From positions 1-23,312 of the forward strand of contig JAYMTF010001456.1 in NCBI GenBank assembly GCA_036897485.1: a stretch of DNA of 23,312 nt, read 5' to 3'. Numbering within the stretch: position 1 is the stretch's first letter; every line of letters begins with the position of its first letter. The notes beneath the pieces were generated by a model. That model searched no databases. It was not told where the DNA came from and saw nothing but the letters and a program-made list of their open reading frames with translations. This DNA comes from Pelargonium nanum. Lineage: Eukaryota; Streptophyta; Magnoliopsida; Geraniales; Geraniaceae. Below are positions 1 to 10,617 of this stretch, piece after piece. The translations under genes were made by a program, and so were the position numbers.

Positions 1-84
1 GGAGCCGCAGCCGCCAAAGAGCCGCCGCCTAGGATTTTTCTCTCAAGGAGAGCCGAGGTTTTGCTCGTGTACGTTTGTTTATAA
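1..84. other. GC-rich edge fragment, possible end of a neighbouring gene
   Basis: The first 60 or so bases are far richer in G and C than the next 3 kb, which fits the edge of an exon cut by the window. On the + strand two frames stay open from base 1. One reads G-A-A-A-A-K-E-P-P-P-R-I-F-L and stops with TAA at 82-84. The other stops a few codons later. The minus strand is equally possible as a 5' leader or first exon. No protein family is recognisable in about 28 residues, so neither strand nor function can be assigned. Confidence 0.25.
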
Positions 85-2740
85 AGAATTATAACCATTT
101 TATATATATAAAAAATGTTGTTAAACAAATTGAATTGTAAATTAATTCTTTCATAAAAATGTAAAGAAATTATTCCACAACATTAACTATGATAGTCGAT
201 GGACACTTATTTTGAAAACGAAGTATATTATACACACCTAATTAAATAAATTGAGTTTGAGAGATCAAACATCACATAAATATACAAAATAACATGTCAA
301 AATGGAGATAATTAAATGTATAATTTTACGTAGTTTTCAATTCTTCAAATTTCAATTTGTATTGATTACAAAATTTAAATGTTGATAATGTAATTATTGG
401 AGAGTGATGGAGGTGAGGTACAAAGGAGTTTGACATAAAAGCAATGGGTTGGACAAAGTATCTGAATTTGGTAGTTGTAAGTTAACGAGGTTCACATGAA
501 TAATGTTCCTACATTTACTTCAATCACTCAATATTGGTCCACCTCTTTATGTCAAGATGTTGACATCATACTTCAATTATATCAATTTAGTTTATGCAAC
601 TAACTCTAAATTAATTGTACATTCAATAGAATGATATCATAGAAGCAAATACCAAGTTAACAACCTAATAATATTGAGAATCCCTCGTACCCATGATTGC
701 ATCATCAGGAATTATTTTTCATTCTAAGTAATTTGTTGATTTGTTTCTTTGGAATCGTTTTGATTAATATCAATTTGTCAAAAGATTGACAGAATTTTAT
801 GACTCCTATCAAGTTATTTGATCACGTCGTTGAGACTATAACACTCTTTTCGTTACAATTCCGCTACTAAAACCACCATATAGACTCACACGCGCCTACA
901 AGCATTGTCATATAAAGACTGTCAAGTTCGGTTGTCGTTCTGATCAGCTTATCATCTTCGATCTCTACAAGTATTTGTTTCTTCCAAAGCAATGCTACTA
1001 TATCCCGGCACAACAAGTAACAATCTAATATCAAGCTCTTGTAGAAACCACAACAGATAGTTCTTGTTGGTTTCTCAGTGACATGAGTTTAATTTGATCT
1101 TGCCACACATATATGTTCATTGTTATAATCAAAACACCATTCCAATTAGTCAAAACGATATTTTTCATGAGAAAGCCAAAACACATTAAAATTTATTGTC
1201 ACATCTATCACACCTATTATACTTGTGACATTTTTTACTTGATTTTTGTCTTCTCATCAGATCAAGATTTCACATTTTCATGAGAAAAAGGAAAAGAGAA
1301 TCAAATTGTTCCAAAATTTGAAAGTGAATCAAGAAAAGATTTCACATTTTTATTGTGATTTTTTTTCACCTTCTTCCTCCTCCAATTTTAATATTAACTT
1401 TTTTTGCAGAGTACTAACATGAATGAGTAGTCTTTCATCTTAATTTTGCAGTAGGTGTTGGTGGTACTTGTGTGAGCAAATCCACACAAAGAATTGAGAG
1501 GATGGTGAAGATTATTAATGGTGGCTTAAGGGCACATAGATATAGTACTTTTTTGCCTTGTTGAAATGACCAAAGCTTAACATAACATCTCAAGTGGTCC
1601 TAAAACACATGCATGCAAGTACTCTTCCATTACATTGTTGTGTCTTAACTTGTGTTTCTATCTTCTTTTGTTCTTCTTTCCTCCACACAAACACACACAC
1701 ATGTAAATATACACATAAATCCAATACTTCTTTGACTTTTCCTTACAATTTTTAGTTGAGTTAGGTCCACTACCCTTATTGAACCAAACTTCCAATGGAG
1801 ATAGATAGAGACACCATTTTTGTTTTTTATTATAATTCTTCATAATACTATGTATTAAAATAGCTAGTTATAGCAACCTATATTTATAGGAGTAGCATAT
1901 TACATATATTTGGAACTTTTTTTTGGTTTGTAAAAATAATATTCTTGTTGTTATTGAAGCCAAGTGTCAACTTGCAAATCATGGCCTTGCCATCATTATT
2001 CATCACCATCAATTCCAACCCATTTGATCATTTATTTATGGTCCTAAGGAACTACTTCAATCACAAGTCAAGAGGAGGCTATGGTTGGGTCCTTGATTTT
2101 GATGTGTATTTTTTTGCTTCAATTTTCCAACATAATTGACTTTTGTAGGGTTTATGTAGATTTGTAAGATTGCCCATTTTGAGTCATTTGATTTGGAAAC
2201 TCTAACCAAATCATAAATAATTTCACAACAAACCCCACAACTAAAGTAATGGAAAAAAAATTATGATTCATACATAAGACTTTCCTCATTTAGGGCACAA
2301 AGTTAATTGTATAATTCTGGGTATTACTATTTTTGTAGTTCTGGGAAATGTGTAATGTGGCAGATGCTGAGATGCACATTCAACTCCAGCTGGGTTTCTC
2401 TAATAAGCACTGAGCAAATGAAACTATATTATTATTTTTATTGAATTTTGTGCTTGTTTGTTTCTGTCTGTTGGAAGAAAATGTCAGGCTATTAAATTTG
2501 GTTAATTTTTTTATAGAAAATTTGGTTAATTTAATTATGTTATAAAAATATGGTTAATTTAATTATAAGTTTTGCGGTATTAAAAAATAATTATTTTACT
2601 TTTGAAAAAAAATCTGGAAATTATTTTAATTTTTTTTTGAAATAATATTTAGCTTAAAAAACTTAAAATGGTCATATAAATGCTATTTATTAAAATTAAA
2701 TAGCCATCTTCATTTTGTTTTTAATGGAAAATTAAATTAT
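85..2740. other. AT-rich intergenic DNA without a supportable gene
   Basis: No reading frame here has both useful length and exon-like composition. Open frames near 1658-1843 (minus) and 1945-2139 (plus) are short, have no recognisable domain and have no convincing splice context. The stretch 1440-2140 is of somewhat higher complexity and could belong to a non-coding transcript or distal promoter, but nothing in it is diagnostic. The rest is A/T-run-rich spacer. Confidence 0.6.
2494..2570. repeat. Three short direct repeats of a TTGGTTAATTT motif
   Basis: The motif TTTGGTTAATTT appears at about 2497 and 2521, and a variant (TATGGTTAATTT) at about 2549. The spacing is 24-28 bases and the intervening DNA is AT-rich. 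It looks like a small degenerate tandem repeat. No function is implied. Confidence 0.5.
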
Positions 2741-2749
2741 ACAAAACAT

Positions 2750-2890
2750 GCCAATTGAGATGCAAAACATAGATAGCATACCGTTACTAGCTGACCCTAT
2801 ACTGTCAGCTGAAAATTTGAACTCGAGACCTCAAAAAAATTCAATGCGCTTAAACTGTTTAGCCCAACCTACGTTGGTAAATCTTAGGAC
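2750..2890 (-). mobile_element. tRNA-derived SINE-like relic
   Basis: Read on the minus strand, this stretch holds a degenerate RNA polymerase III promoter. An A-box-like segment (TGGGCTAAACAGTTTAAGCG) is followed about 35 bases later by a B-box-like segment (GAGGTCTCGAGTTCAAAT). The order, the spacing and the GAGGTCTCGAGTTC wording are typical of tRNA-derived plant SINE heads. The arms do not fold into an intact tRNA, so this is not a functional tRNA gene. The outer limits are uncertain and no target-site duplication was confirmed. Confidence 0.5.
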
Positions 2891-3069
2891 ATGTTTAGTT
2901 GAGTGTTTCTCCACTTTTTCCGACACTAAAAACCTTTTTAGTTGAGCATTTTTTCTATGTGAAAAATTGAAAGACAATATTTTCTAGATTTTCAAAATAA
3001 TTTGAAAATAGTAAACCGTTTTATTATCTTTCTTTCAACTACTCATATTTTTATTAGTAAAAACACTTA

Positions 3070-3321
3070 CAAATTGGGCCCATTTTATATCTGCTGTGAC
3101 TGGGCCTGGCCTTCAACAAATTGGGTCAATAATTTAAAAGCAATTGAGCCCATAGGTCTTCAATGAGGCTTGGCCCAAACTATTCAGCATTTTGCCGCCA
3201 TCAGCAAGCCAGAAGAAAATTTGAAGTATTTAAATTCAGCTTCATCCATTTCCGCAAAAAATAAAAAACAAAAAACAACGACAAATCGCACTCCGAATCT
3301 TCGAAACGGTCAATTTTCTAG
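3070..3321 (+). promoter_or_regulatory. Probable promoter and first leader exon of the small gene at 3551
   Basis: Three site II-type elements, typical of plant housekeeping and cell-growth promoters, lie close together: TGGGCCCA at 3075-3082, TGGGCC at 3101-3106 and its complement GGCCCA at 3172-3177. A TATA-like TATTTAAAT lies near 3225. Downstream the composition changes to leader-like sequence and ends at 3321 with a good donor (CTAG|GTACTC). A matching acceptor (TGTGTTACAG) ends at 3540, which gives a 219-base leader intron. The start site is inferred at about 3250. Confidence 0.5.
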
Positions 3322-3550
3322 GTACTCTCTCCCTTTCCCGAATTGCTTTCGTTTCGATTTTTGTCTCTGATCGATTATCTAAACGTTTGCAATGCAATTT
3401 TGTTCCTAATATTGTTGTATTGATCGGTTGTGATCATTCTCCGATATCGATTTTGGCTGTTCCTGTGTAAATTAGGGGTTTCTGTTGCTATTGAATGCAC
3501 AAATTGATAAAATCGCGCCATTGTTGTTTATGTGTTACAGTGTTGTAGAC

Positions 3551-6500
3551 ATGAAAGAGAGAAACACAAACACTAGGGCTAAATATAGTGAACTGTGCAA
3601 CTCAGGTTTGCAAATAAGCCTTAACTAGAACTTCGAATTATATTTTGCTATTATAATAGAGTGTAGTTTGTGCAATCTATTTATGGCTTTGGTTGCGTAG
3701 TTTGCTTAGATTTTTGCCAAAGATTGTGGAGGTTGTGTATCGGCCAAAGGTTTTAGAAGTTGAGAGTGATATGTGTCTGAAAGAATCTCGAGCCTTGAGG
3801 AGTGACTTGCCGAATATGGCACTGTGCTATGTGATTTATTAAGTAACATGTTGTTTTGCTTCTGGTTAAGAGAAAAAAGTTGCGCCCTAACATCAATTTT
3901 CTTCTGTTTGCTTAATAGCTTCATGGTAAGGTACAAGTGCTAGTCTTTTACTAGTATCTTACAAGGCACATAGCCACATATTCAATACTTCAAGTGTCAT
4001 CTTCCAAGCCCAAAGAACATCTTCACTAGAAGTGTTTGAAAAAAAAGGTTATACATGGAGATTGAGAATCACATTCTTATTCCCAATTTCCCATTCTTGA
4101 TTCTCAATCCTGAACAAAAATTCTAGTACAAACGGTAAATGGGTTTCGGGTATACCTATTGACTTCACTATTAACTTTGGTGTATAGGACAATGGATCTT
4201 GAATTTGACTCCAAGCAATAGCCTGCCTTTTTCTTCCATTAGTTTTTTTTGTAAAAATCTTATTGTACAATTGTTTTGGGCGACAAATTTTTTGAAGGCC
4301 TTATTTGGTGCAGATGAGGTTGCCTAGGCAGATTATCTAATGAAATAACCAATCTAATCCAACTCAATTCTAGATAGCCTTAATTGCAACCAGTTGGGGT
4401 TGACTACATGATTATTGTGGGATATTTCTAAGTGTAGTTTTTACTTTTTACATGTGTGAAATGTGAACCCTGCATAATTTGGGAACACTTCAATTACAAA
4501 ATCAATGTATTTGTTTTTGGAGATTTCCAGTCTCATCGATCTTGTGGATTAATGTTTTCAATGACTTACAATGTTGGATAGAAATAATAACCCTTCTTAG
4601 CAACCCCACTTGGTTGGAAAAGAAGTGATTTTCCTTCTGTCAAGAATAGTAATAGTTTTTACCCCTCCTAATGTGGTTTAGTTCAGTTTCTGTATATCTA
4701 TTAGTGGGAAAGTTTGGTTTGAGTTGGTCACTCATAAGTTAATGTTGTTACTATCATTTTTTATTAAGCAGTTCATATTTTCTGGTTCACTACAAAGTAC
4801 AAAGGACAAAGGGCTATTGTATTTTATGTTGTTTTAATCTATGGAAATTTTAGACATCTTGGAATTTCAGAAAGGTAGTTCTTTTATGTATAAACAACTT
4901 TGGCATGCTATAGAATTCTTTACTATTGACACTCTTCTAGGTGATTTCATGTTTTTTGTACTTTCCAACGTGAAAAACAGTTAGTTCAGTGTGTGACTAT
5001 CAAAAGAGAAGAATTGTTCCGAGTATTTTTTGATTGGCATTGTTAAGTTCACTGTTGAAAGTTGAAACAATCCTAAATAGGAATGTCCCAAACAAGCTAC
5101 GCGCCTACGCCTACTCTTTGGCTTCATAATTTGAGGTCTAACCTTATTTTTTGAAGTCTGGACATGGTCGTCTATTTTGGGGTCGCACCCTTGGATTCCA
5201 ATCGTTGCACTCTGAAGGCTGTTTTTTTTTGGCTGTGGAACCTTTTGCTTTCCCTTTCCCTTTTTCTCTTTCACAAAGTGTTCCCATAGGAATGGACCAC
5301 CAAAATTTTGGCTCTTCTTTTGTTTTCTCTTTGTATTTCTTTGATCTTTCTACAAACATCTGAAATGGATAATGACACTGCTTTTGCGTATAGATCTACT
5401 GAAAATGAATAGTTCAAATGTTTGTGGAGAGCACTTAAATTTTGTATTCTTATCCTAGTACTGACAATATGAGTCAAGAATTATTCAGCTAAGATTCGAA
5501 AAAGAAATGCTGTAAAAACTTAAATTATAAAGCAAGTAGATACAAGAGAAGTTTTAGGATAAGCAATTGAAGATTTTGTTTTTAAAGCAATATTAGTATT
5601 GATAATGAGGAACCAATGGATCACACCTCCAATCTTCACTCATAATGATAATATTGTTAATACTAAAGCACATATCATATATTTTTAAATCTTCTTTCAA
5701 CTAACACAATGATTACGATTCTACAACAATGATTGAGTTTCATATGTATATTGTTAATTTCTAGTTTTACGCAACTTTTGGTGGTCTAGAACATATATGA
5801 ATTCTTTACTGTTTCTTTTTATTTGCTTTTTCGCATTTGATAATTAAGATCATTCTCTCCTGATTAATATGCTTTTAATACTCTTTTGCCTGTAAAATAG
5901 TGTTACTTTAGCTGTTTGTGGTGGACAAATTGGTATCTTTACAAACAATGTTCCGGTTTACTTGCATCATATTAGATGACGGTATCATTTGGAACTTTTC
6001 TTAATATAGAGTTCACTGATTTATATACTTGATATGTTTTTTTATCACCAAAACCTGGAAACAAGTTGAAGGTATAATTGTAAGTTGTACATTATCTGGA
6101 AGTAGCAGGAAATGTGTAAGATGCTTGTTGTTGCTTGTATTCCATATTAGGTTACTGATAAAGATGGATGTTAGGTTAGTGATATGCTAGCTAGGATGGG
6201 CACAGTTTCTTGTTACTACTTTGTTAACAATAATGGTTTAGGTGGACTTAACTCTATTTAGCTAATTCCAACTAGTACAAAACAATAATAATAACTATAT
6301 ATAGATGTTGTGACATGTGAAGTGTAGCCTTGAGATTTGTTTTTTTTCGTGGCGGGTATTTATTGCGACTCGCTTTAACCCTGAGGGGATTGTGAAGCAT
6401 GGAAATTTCATAGAAAATCACTCTATTTTTAACAGAATTTAAGTGGCTTCACATACCAATAAATGTTTGCAAGTCTACTGATAGGTGTCTCTTACTGTTT

Positions 6501-6818
6501 AGAAGTATATTATTTATTTATTACCAATTTTACCTTGATTTTACGCTGATACGAACAATTGTCTGGATTTGAGTTTATGTAACTTACATGCATCATCATA
6601 ATATGCGCTAATATTGTTCCATTTGTTTTTACTCTTTTTTATATGATCTCTCTCAATAGATAATAGCTCCATCCAGGACACTCATCTATGGCCTATCCTT
6701 CTGGTGCAGTTGTGCATGACAAGTCAATGTTATGGTATCTACTCTACTCTCTACTTTCACTATCACTTGCCTAATTTAATTAATTAAAGTTTTGGACCAG
6801 GGAACAAGCCCCAGCTAG
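3551..6818 (+). CDS. Small unrecognised gene, predicted from splice signals, 3' end unresolved
   Basis: An exon bounded by an acceptor at 3540 and a donor at 3605 (CTCAG|GTTTGC) starts with ATG at 3551 and reads MKERNTNTRAKYSELCNS plus one base. A phase-compatible exon at 6677-6734 (acceptor ATCCAG, donor ATG|GTATCT) continues G-H-S-S-M-A-Y-P-S-G-A-V-V-H-D-K-S-M-L-W. A third at 6801-6818 (acceptor GACCAG, donor CTAG|GTGTAT) gives W-E-Q-A-P-A with two bases left over. A weak further exon may lie at 7277-7316. Three junctions keeping one open frame supports a real gene, but the first coding intron would be 3.07 kb, long for a plant. An alternative acceptor at 6659 also keeps a frame open. I recognise no family. 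The first exon is the best supported part. The promoter at about 3070-3250 fits a broadly expressed gene. Confidence 0.35.
3606..6676 (+). other. Long stretch between predicted exons, no supportable gene
   Basis: If the small gene is real, this is its large intron. It is AT-rich. It contains a perfect 12-base inverted repeat at 4060-4071/4098-4109 and a pyrimidine-rich patch at about 5225-5350. Minus-strand open frames over 4981-5477 come from the low-complexity A/G-rich complement of that patch. A short open frame near 3720-3840 on the plus strand has no usable splice phase with the first exon. No domain was recognised anywhere in it. Confidence 0.5.
4060..4109. repeat. Perfect 12-base inverted repeat with a 26-base loop
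   Basis: GATTGAGAATCA at 4060-4071 is the exact reverse complement of TGATTCTCAATC at 4098-4109. The loop is T/C-rich. It could form a short hairpin or be a relic of a small foldback element. There is no flanking evidence for either. Confidence 0.55.
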
Positions 6819-9530
6819 GTGTATTATATTCTGAACCTTTTTGTGTTTATGGGTAAGAAAAAAAGAGAGAATTTATTTATTTATAAATGGGTGTTCTATC
6901 CATGAAATAGACCTAATTGTTTATCTTGTTGTGGGCATGTGTGCTTGCTTTTCACTTGTTGGAGGACATATTACAAGTGAAAACTGGTATCTGAAAAGAA
7001 AACAAAAATAATAAAAGGTAGTCACCTAGTGGACAAGAGGAATCCTCCAGTTATTTTGAGTGGTTGGTACTTGGTACACACCTTTAATTTTAAATTTTAA
7101 TGTTTGTAGTGGGAGTAGATGAAAAAGAAACATTGATTTTACAAAACATATTGGACAAACCATATATAAAAAGAAGAAAGAATCCCAATGAATGTGGCAT
7201 GAAAGGCTCATATTACTATAGCTAACATGTGATATTAACCTCATATGTATCCAATGAAAATATTGATTTTCTTAAGGTTATGTTTATACTTGGCAATGCA
7301 ACCCGGGCCAAGATATGTACATATTATTGTGTCACTATATTCGTCAATTCTTACATATCTTTGTTCTAAAAAGTTGCAAAATATGAATGCAGAATTTTTT
7401 AGCTTGGTCTGTCTGATTTAATTATGTTTATCACTTCATTATAAATTTAATCTCGTGGATTTTTCGAGTAAGATAGTGTATTATCAAACTTAATAAACCT
7501 GCTATTTTGAATCGCCGACTATTAACGGGTTGTTCAAATTTTCTTATATAATCATAAATGTATGCAGTATTTTATTTTTTAGTTTTGTGTGTGTACGCTA
7601 GTTCCTAAATTTGATACACTGTACAAAACCAGGTAATGCATCATAATAATTTTGCAATTCACAATTCACAGATGTGATTATGATGACATTATTATTGAGG
7701 AAACATTGTACTGACCAAAGAGAGTCATCAGATCCAATGGTAATTATATGGTTACTAATTATCACCTGCTCCTATTTTATTACCATCATTATGTTAAATA
7801 GTAATTGTTTTCTAATGATTGCCGTGTTTATTTGGTAACGCTATTCAAAAGTTATAAGTTGTTTTGAAACAACATCACAGTAATATATTTGTATCTCATG
7901 CATGAAAAATATAGATTTTCATGTATTATGAGACCTAAATAGGGACTCTTATTTTTGTAATTATCTACTATCATGATTTTATACTCAACCTTTTAAGCAT
8001 TTATCCAAATTTAAGGTGCCCTAGAAGTAACTTTTAGCAAACTTGTTAACATGAAAAAGGAAATTAAGAAATGTTAGATAAAGTAAAGTTTGGCATGTTC
8101 ATGACTTTCTAGTAAATTAGCTGCATGTAGGTTAGGTTTGGGTTACTATAATTTGCCTTTAGAGTAGAGATAGGCATAAATAAGAAGTTAACACCGAAGT
8201 TGGCAATCTATTCTAGGGTATGCCACAGGGGACCAGAACCTATTTGGTATTCAAACCCTACCTTTTTATTTGCCTCCACATATTTTACCATGTAAATGAT
8301 TGGTCCATGTGTTTCTTGGTGTATGCTTACTAGTTACTAGTTGAACTAATATAAAATATTTATAATGCATATTAGAGCGTTTTGTCATTAAATTTTTAAT
8401 TTTGACATGTCTTATTTGATAGATTATTAGATGATTATGCGTGTACTTCTAGATTTTTATACATTAATGTGAAAGAAACGTACTTTATCTACCACCAAGC
8501 TACGTTGTTTTTTGAAAATGTAAGATTATACTTGAAATAGTCTACTTTATTTAGAGATTTTTTTTGTCAAACAATCTAAAAGACTCAAACGTCACATCAT
8601 CTTAGTGTGCATTTAAGATATAATTTATTGGGTGTTAACCCAATGCTTTATTGAAGTCGACTATTCTCCATACCATCCTTACGATCTAACTAATTGAATA
8701 CATCATGTGTTACATAACTTAACAAAAAGTTACAATAAAAAACTATTGTTGACGATATATGTACTGTGTGGATGACATTTGATTTGATTTTCACATATTA
8801 GTTTAATACAAAATATTTCTAAATCAGCTTTTACATTCATACTCGACACTCTATTTTTCTTCAACAAAACATTTGTCTTAATTTTGTAGGTTTCGACGTT
8901 TGAAATCACCAAATGATTCTCAGAGGAGTCTTCATTGTTGTGCCACAAAGCCAGCAGACGACCAAAAGTTGTGGAGCTTGGCCCACGTTGAAAACTCAAG
9001 TTCGATCTAGTTACTATATCAAATATATATAACGATTGATTGTTAGCCACCCATATTTTTCTTATTTAAAAATCATAGTAATTAACTTTTATATAAAACA
9101 ATCTCCACATGTTGTATTATAATTAAATTGTTGTTGATTGGAAATGCTCTTTGTAATTATTATTATTATTTAATAATTTATTATATATAATATAACGATG
9201 AAACATAAATAAGCGTCAATATAGATGCATTAAAGAACTTCAAAATGTGAAACTTAAAGACATGACGAATTATAATTTTACATCATTATATATTAGGGAT
9301 TTGTGTTTTACAATATATTGAAGTGAAAATCGTTTAATTGAGTAAAAAACGACATCTTCTTCTTGCTTTTAGGTGTCGGTACATAGCTTATTGATCAAAG
9401 AGTTCATGGCAGCCTGTTCGAGCAAGTTAGTTTTTTTTTTCTTCAATGTCGAGCTAATGTATGAAGTTATGTTGACCACTTGATTGATTTTCTAGTAGTT
9501 AAAAAATTCATAAAATAGTACAAAATTGAT
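6819..9530. other. AT-rich interval without a supportable gene
   Basis: The interval lies between the last well-phased exon of the small gene and the kinesin promoter. It may hold remaining exons or the 3' UTR of the small gene (weak candidates at 7277-7316 and 7671-7738). A 106-codon open frame on the minus strand (8730-9050) crosses a slightly GC-richer patch at about 8880-9010, but it matches nothing I know and has no gene-like flanks. Everything else is A/T-rich spacer. Confidence 0.5.
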
Positions 9531-9537
9531 ATTCCAT

Positions 9538-9860
9538 TGACACGTGGCATACTCCATGTGGGTCAACCACTTGTCTTCGCTCCATACCACGCGAGTCCTG
9601 TGACATATCACCTGCGCAGAGCCAATCCTATTCTGAGTTTTTTCCCAGAATAAAAAAATATTTTACAAACAAAAATGAAAAATCAAAGAAAAAAAATATA
9701 TTTTCCTTAAATAATACCCAAAATAAAATAAACAGATTTTAATTTTCTTGCAATATGCAATTAACACGGCACCAGCCTTTCCTCTCTTCCTTTTCTCTCT
9801 CTAAAAACGACGCTTTACTCTGTCTGCTCTTAAATGTAAATAAATTGCGAAGCTTTCTCT
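9538..9860 (+). promoter_or_regulatory. Kinesin-7 promoter region with G-box and pyrimidine patch
   Basis: TGACACGTGGCA at 9538-9549 is a textbook plant G-box/ABRE core (CACGTG at 9541-9546), a binding site for bZIP and bHLH factors. GGTCAA just downstream (about 9561) is the complement of a W-box TTGACC. A run of C/T at about 9779-9806 resembles the Y-patch found close to plant transcription starts, and the leader-like sequence begins just after it. Transcription probably starts between 9790 and 9870. That factors actually bind these sites is inference. Confidence 0.5.
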
Positions 9861-9879
9861 CTCTAAAGCTGGACTGAAA

Positions 9880-10246
9880 ATGCGGTTTGCATTTTGATGG
9901 AGGCCATTACTTCCAACCAATGCATGGATGATGATGATGTCCTTCGTCTTCTTCGTCGCTCGCTCTCGCTCTCTTCCTCAGTGACTCCATCAGATCTCTC
10001 TATTTTGCTCTGCTTTTTCAGCTCTGAGCGAGCTCCATAATGCATCTCTCGTCCTCCTCAGGTTCGGCACTGTCCTTTTTGTTTTTCACTTCACAGACAA
10101 AAATATCTCAGTTCTTCGACTTCAATAGCAAATGTCACGCCTGTTTGCATGATTTTTTTAGCCACGGAAGCTCCGGTGTGTATATATGTATGTATGTAGG
10201 CATTCAATTTTGTTTGATTGCATTTTCTCGACAAGCAAACAGCTGA
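9880..10246 (+). promoter_or_regulatory. Three overlapping upstream ORFs in the kinesin-7 leader
   Basis: uORF1 (9880-9897) encodes M-R-F-A-F and ends TGA. The last base of that stop is the first base of the ATG of uORF2 (9897-10040), which encodes 47 residues starting MEAITSNQCMDDDDVLRLL. The final A of the uORF2 TAA is the first base of the ATG of uORF3 (10040-10246), which encodes 68 residues. Such stop-start overlaps can allow reinitiation. Together they would normally lower translation of the main ORF. The uORFs count only if transcription starts upstream of them, which the promoter signals at 9540-9810 suggest. Confidence 0.5.
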
Positions 10247-10339
10247 GGACTGGTGGTTTGGACTTTGGAGGTTTATTTTATTTTGTTTCTGTTTTTAAGT
10301 TTTCGATTGGAGGGACAGAATTTCAGAATTGCGGCTTTG

Positions 10340-10596
10340 GTGAGTTATTTTTATTTTCTTATAAGTTTCCCTGAGATAATGAACTGTGAGGATTTAGGAG
10401 ATGTTGATTTATTTGAGGAACTAGTGATTTAGAGTTGTATCTATTGTTTTTGGAGCTCTCAATTGGTGGAATAATTTTATGAATGGCTGTTTAGTACTTC
10501 TATTCTTATGATATTTTTTACTTGAGCAATAGTGGAGCATTTAGGTGTAGTTGATTTCGTTGAGGAACTAAAAAATGGAGGTGATTTTGTTGTCAG
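10340..10596 (+). other. Predicted intron in the kinesin-7 5' UTR
   Basis: A strong donor (CTTTG|GTGAGT) at 10340 and an acceptor (TTGTTGTCAG) ending at 10596 delimit 257 bases. The interval contains six ATG triplets, whereas the leader between 10247 and 10339 and between 10597 and 10617 contains none. Removing it gives a clean approach to the main start codon. A competing donor exists at 10062 (CTCAG|GTTCGG). Splicing through it to the same acceptor would also cut uORF3 short. Confidence 0.5.
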
Positions 10597-10617
10597 CTGG
10601 TTGAGGGATTGATCGTG

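Noticed and set aside
3706-3840. Plus-strand open stretch V-E-V-V-Y-R-P-K-V-L-E-V-E considered as an extra exon
   Set aside because: It has no acceptor/donor pair in phase with the exon ending at 3605, and the frame ends in a stop shortly after.
4381-4413. Phrase CAGTTGGGGTTGACTACATG resembling wording in some plant dispersed repeats
   Set aside because: It is too short and remembered too vaguely to assign to a family, and no borders were found.
4981-5477. Overlapping minus-strand frames with Lys-rich peptides
   Set aside because: Their composition comes from the complement of a T/C-rich low-complexity tract. There is no start context, splice site or recognisable domain.
5563-5700. Imperfect inverted similarity around TTAGTATT/AATACTAA, considered as a MITE or microRNA hairpin
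   Set aside because: Only about 8 bases pair without large gaps in very AT-rich DNA. No target duplication and no known microRNA sequence was seen.
9863-10045. 60-codon minus-strand frame rich in Arg and Ser
   Set aside because: It is the complement of uORF2 and of the CT-rich leader and has no support of its own.
10609-10617. Extension of the kinesin start to TTG at 10609
   Set aside because: TTG is not a normal nuclear plant start. ATG at 10618 or 10621 is in frame and has better context.
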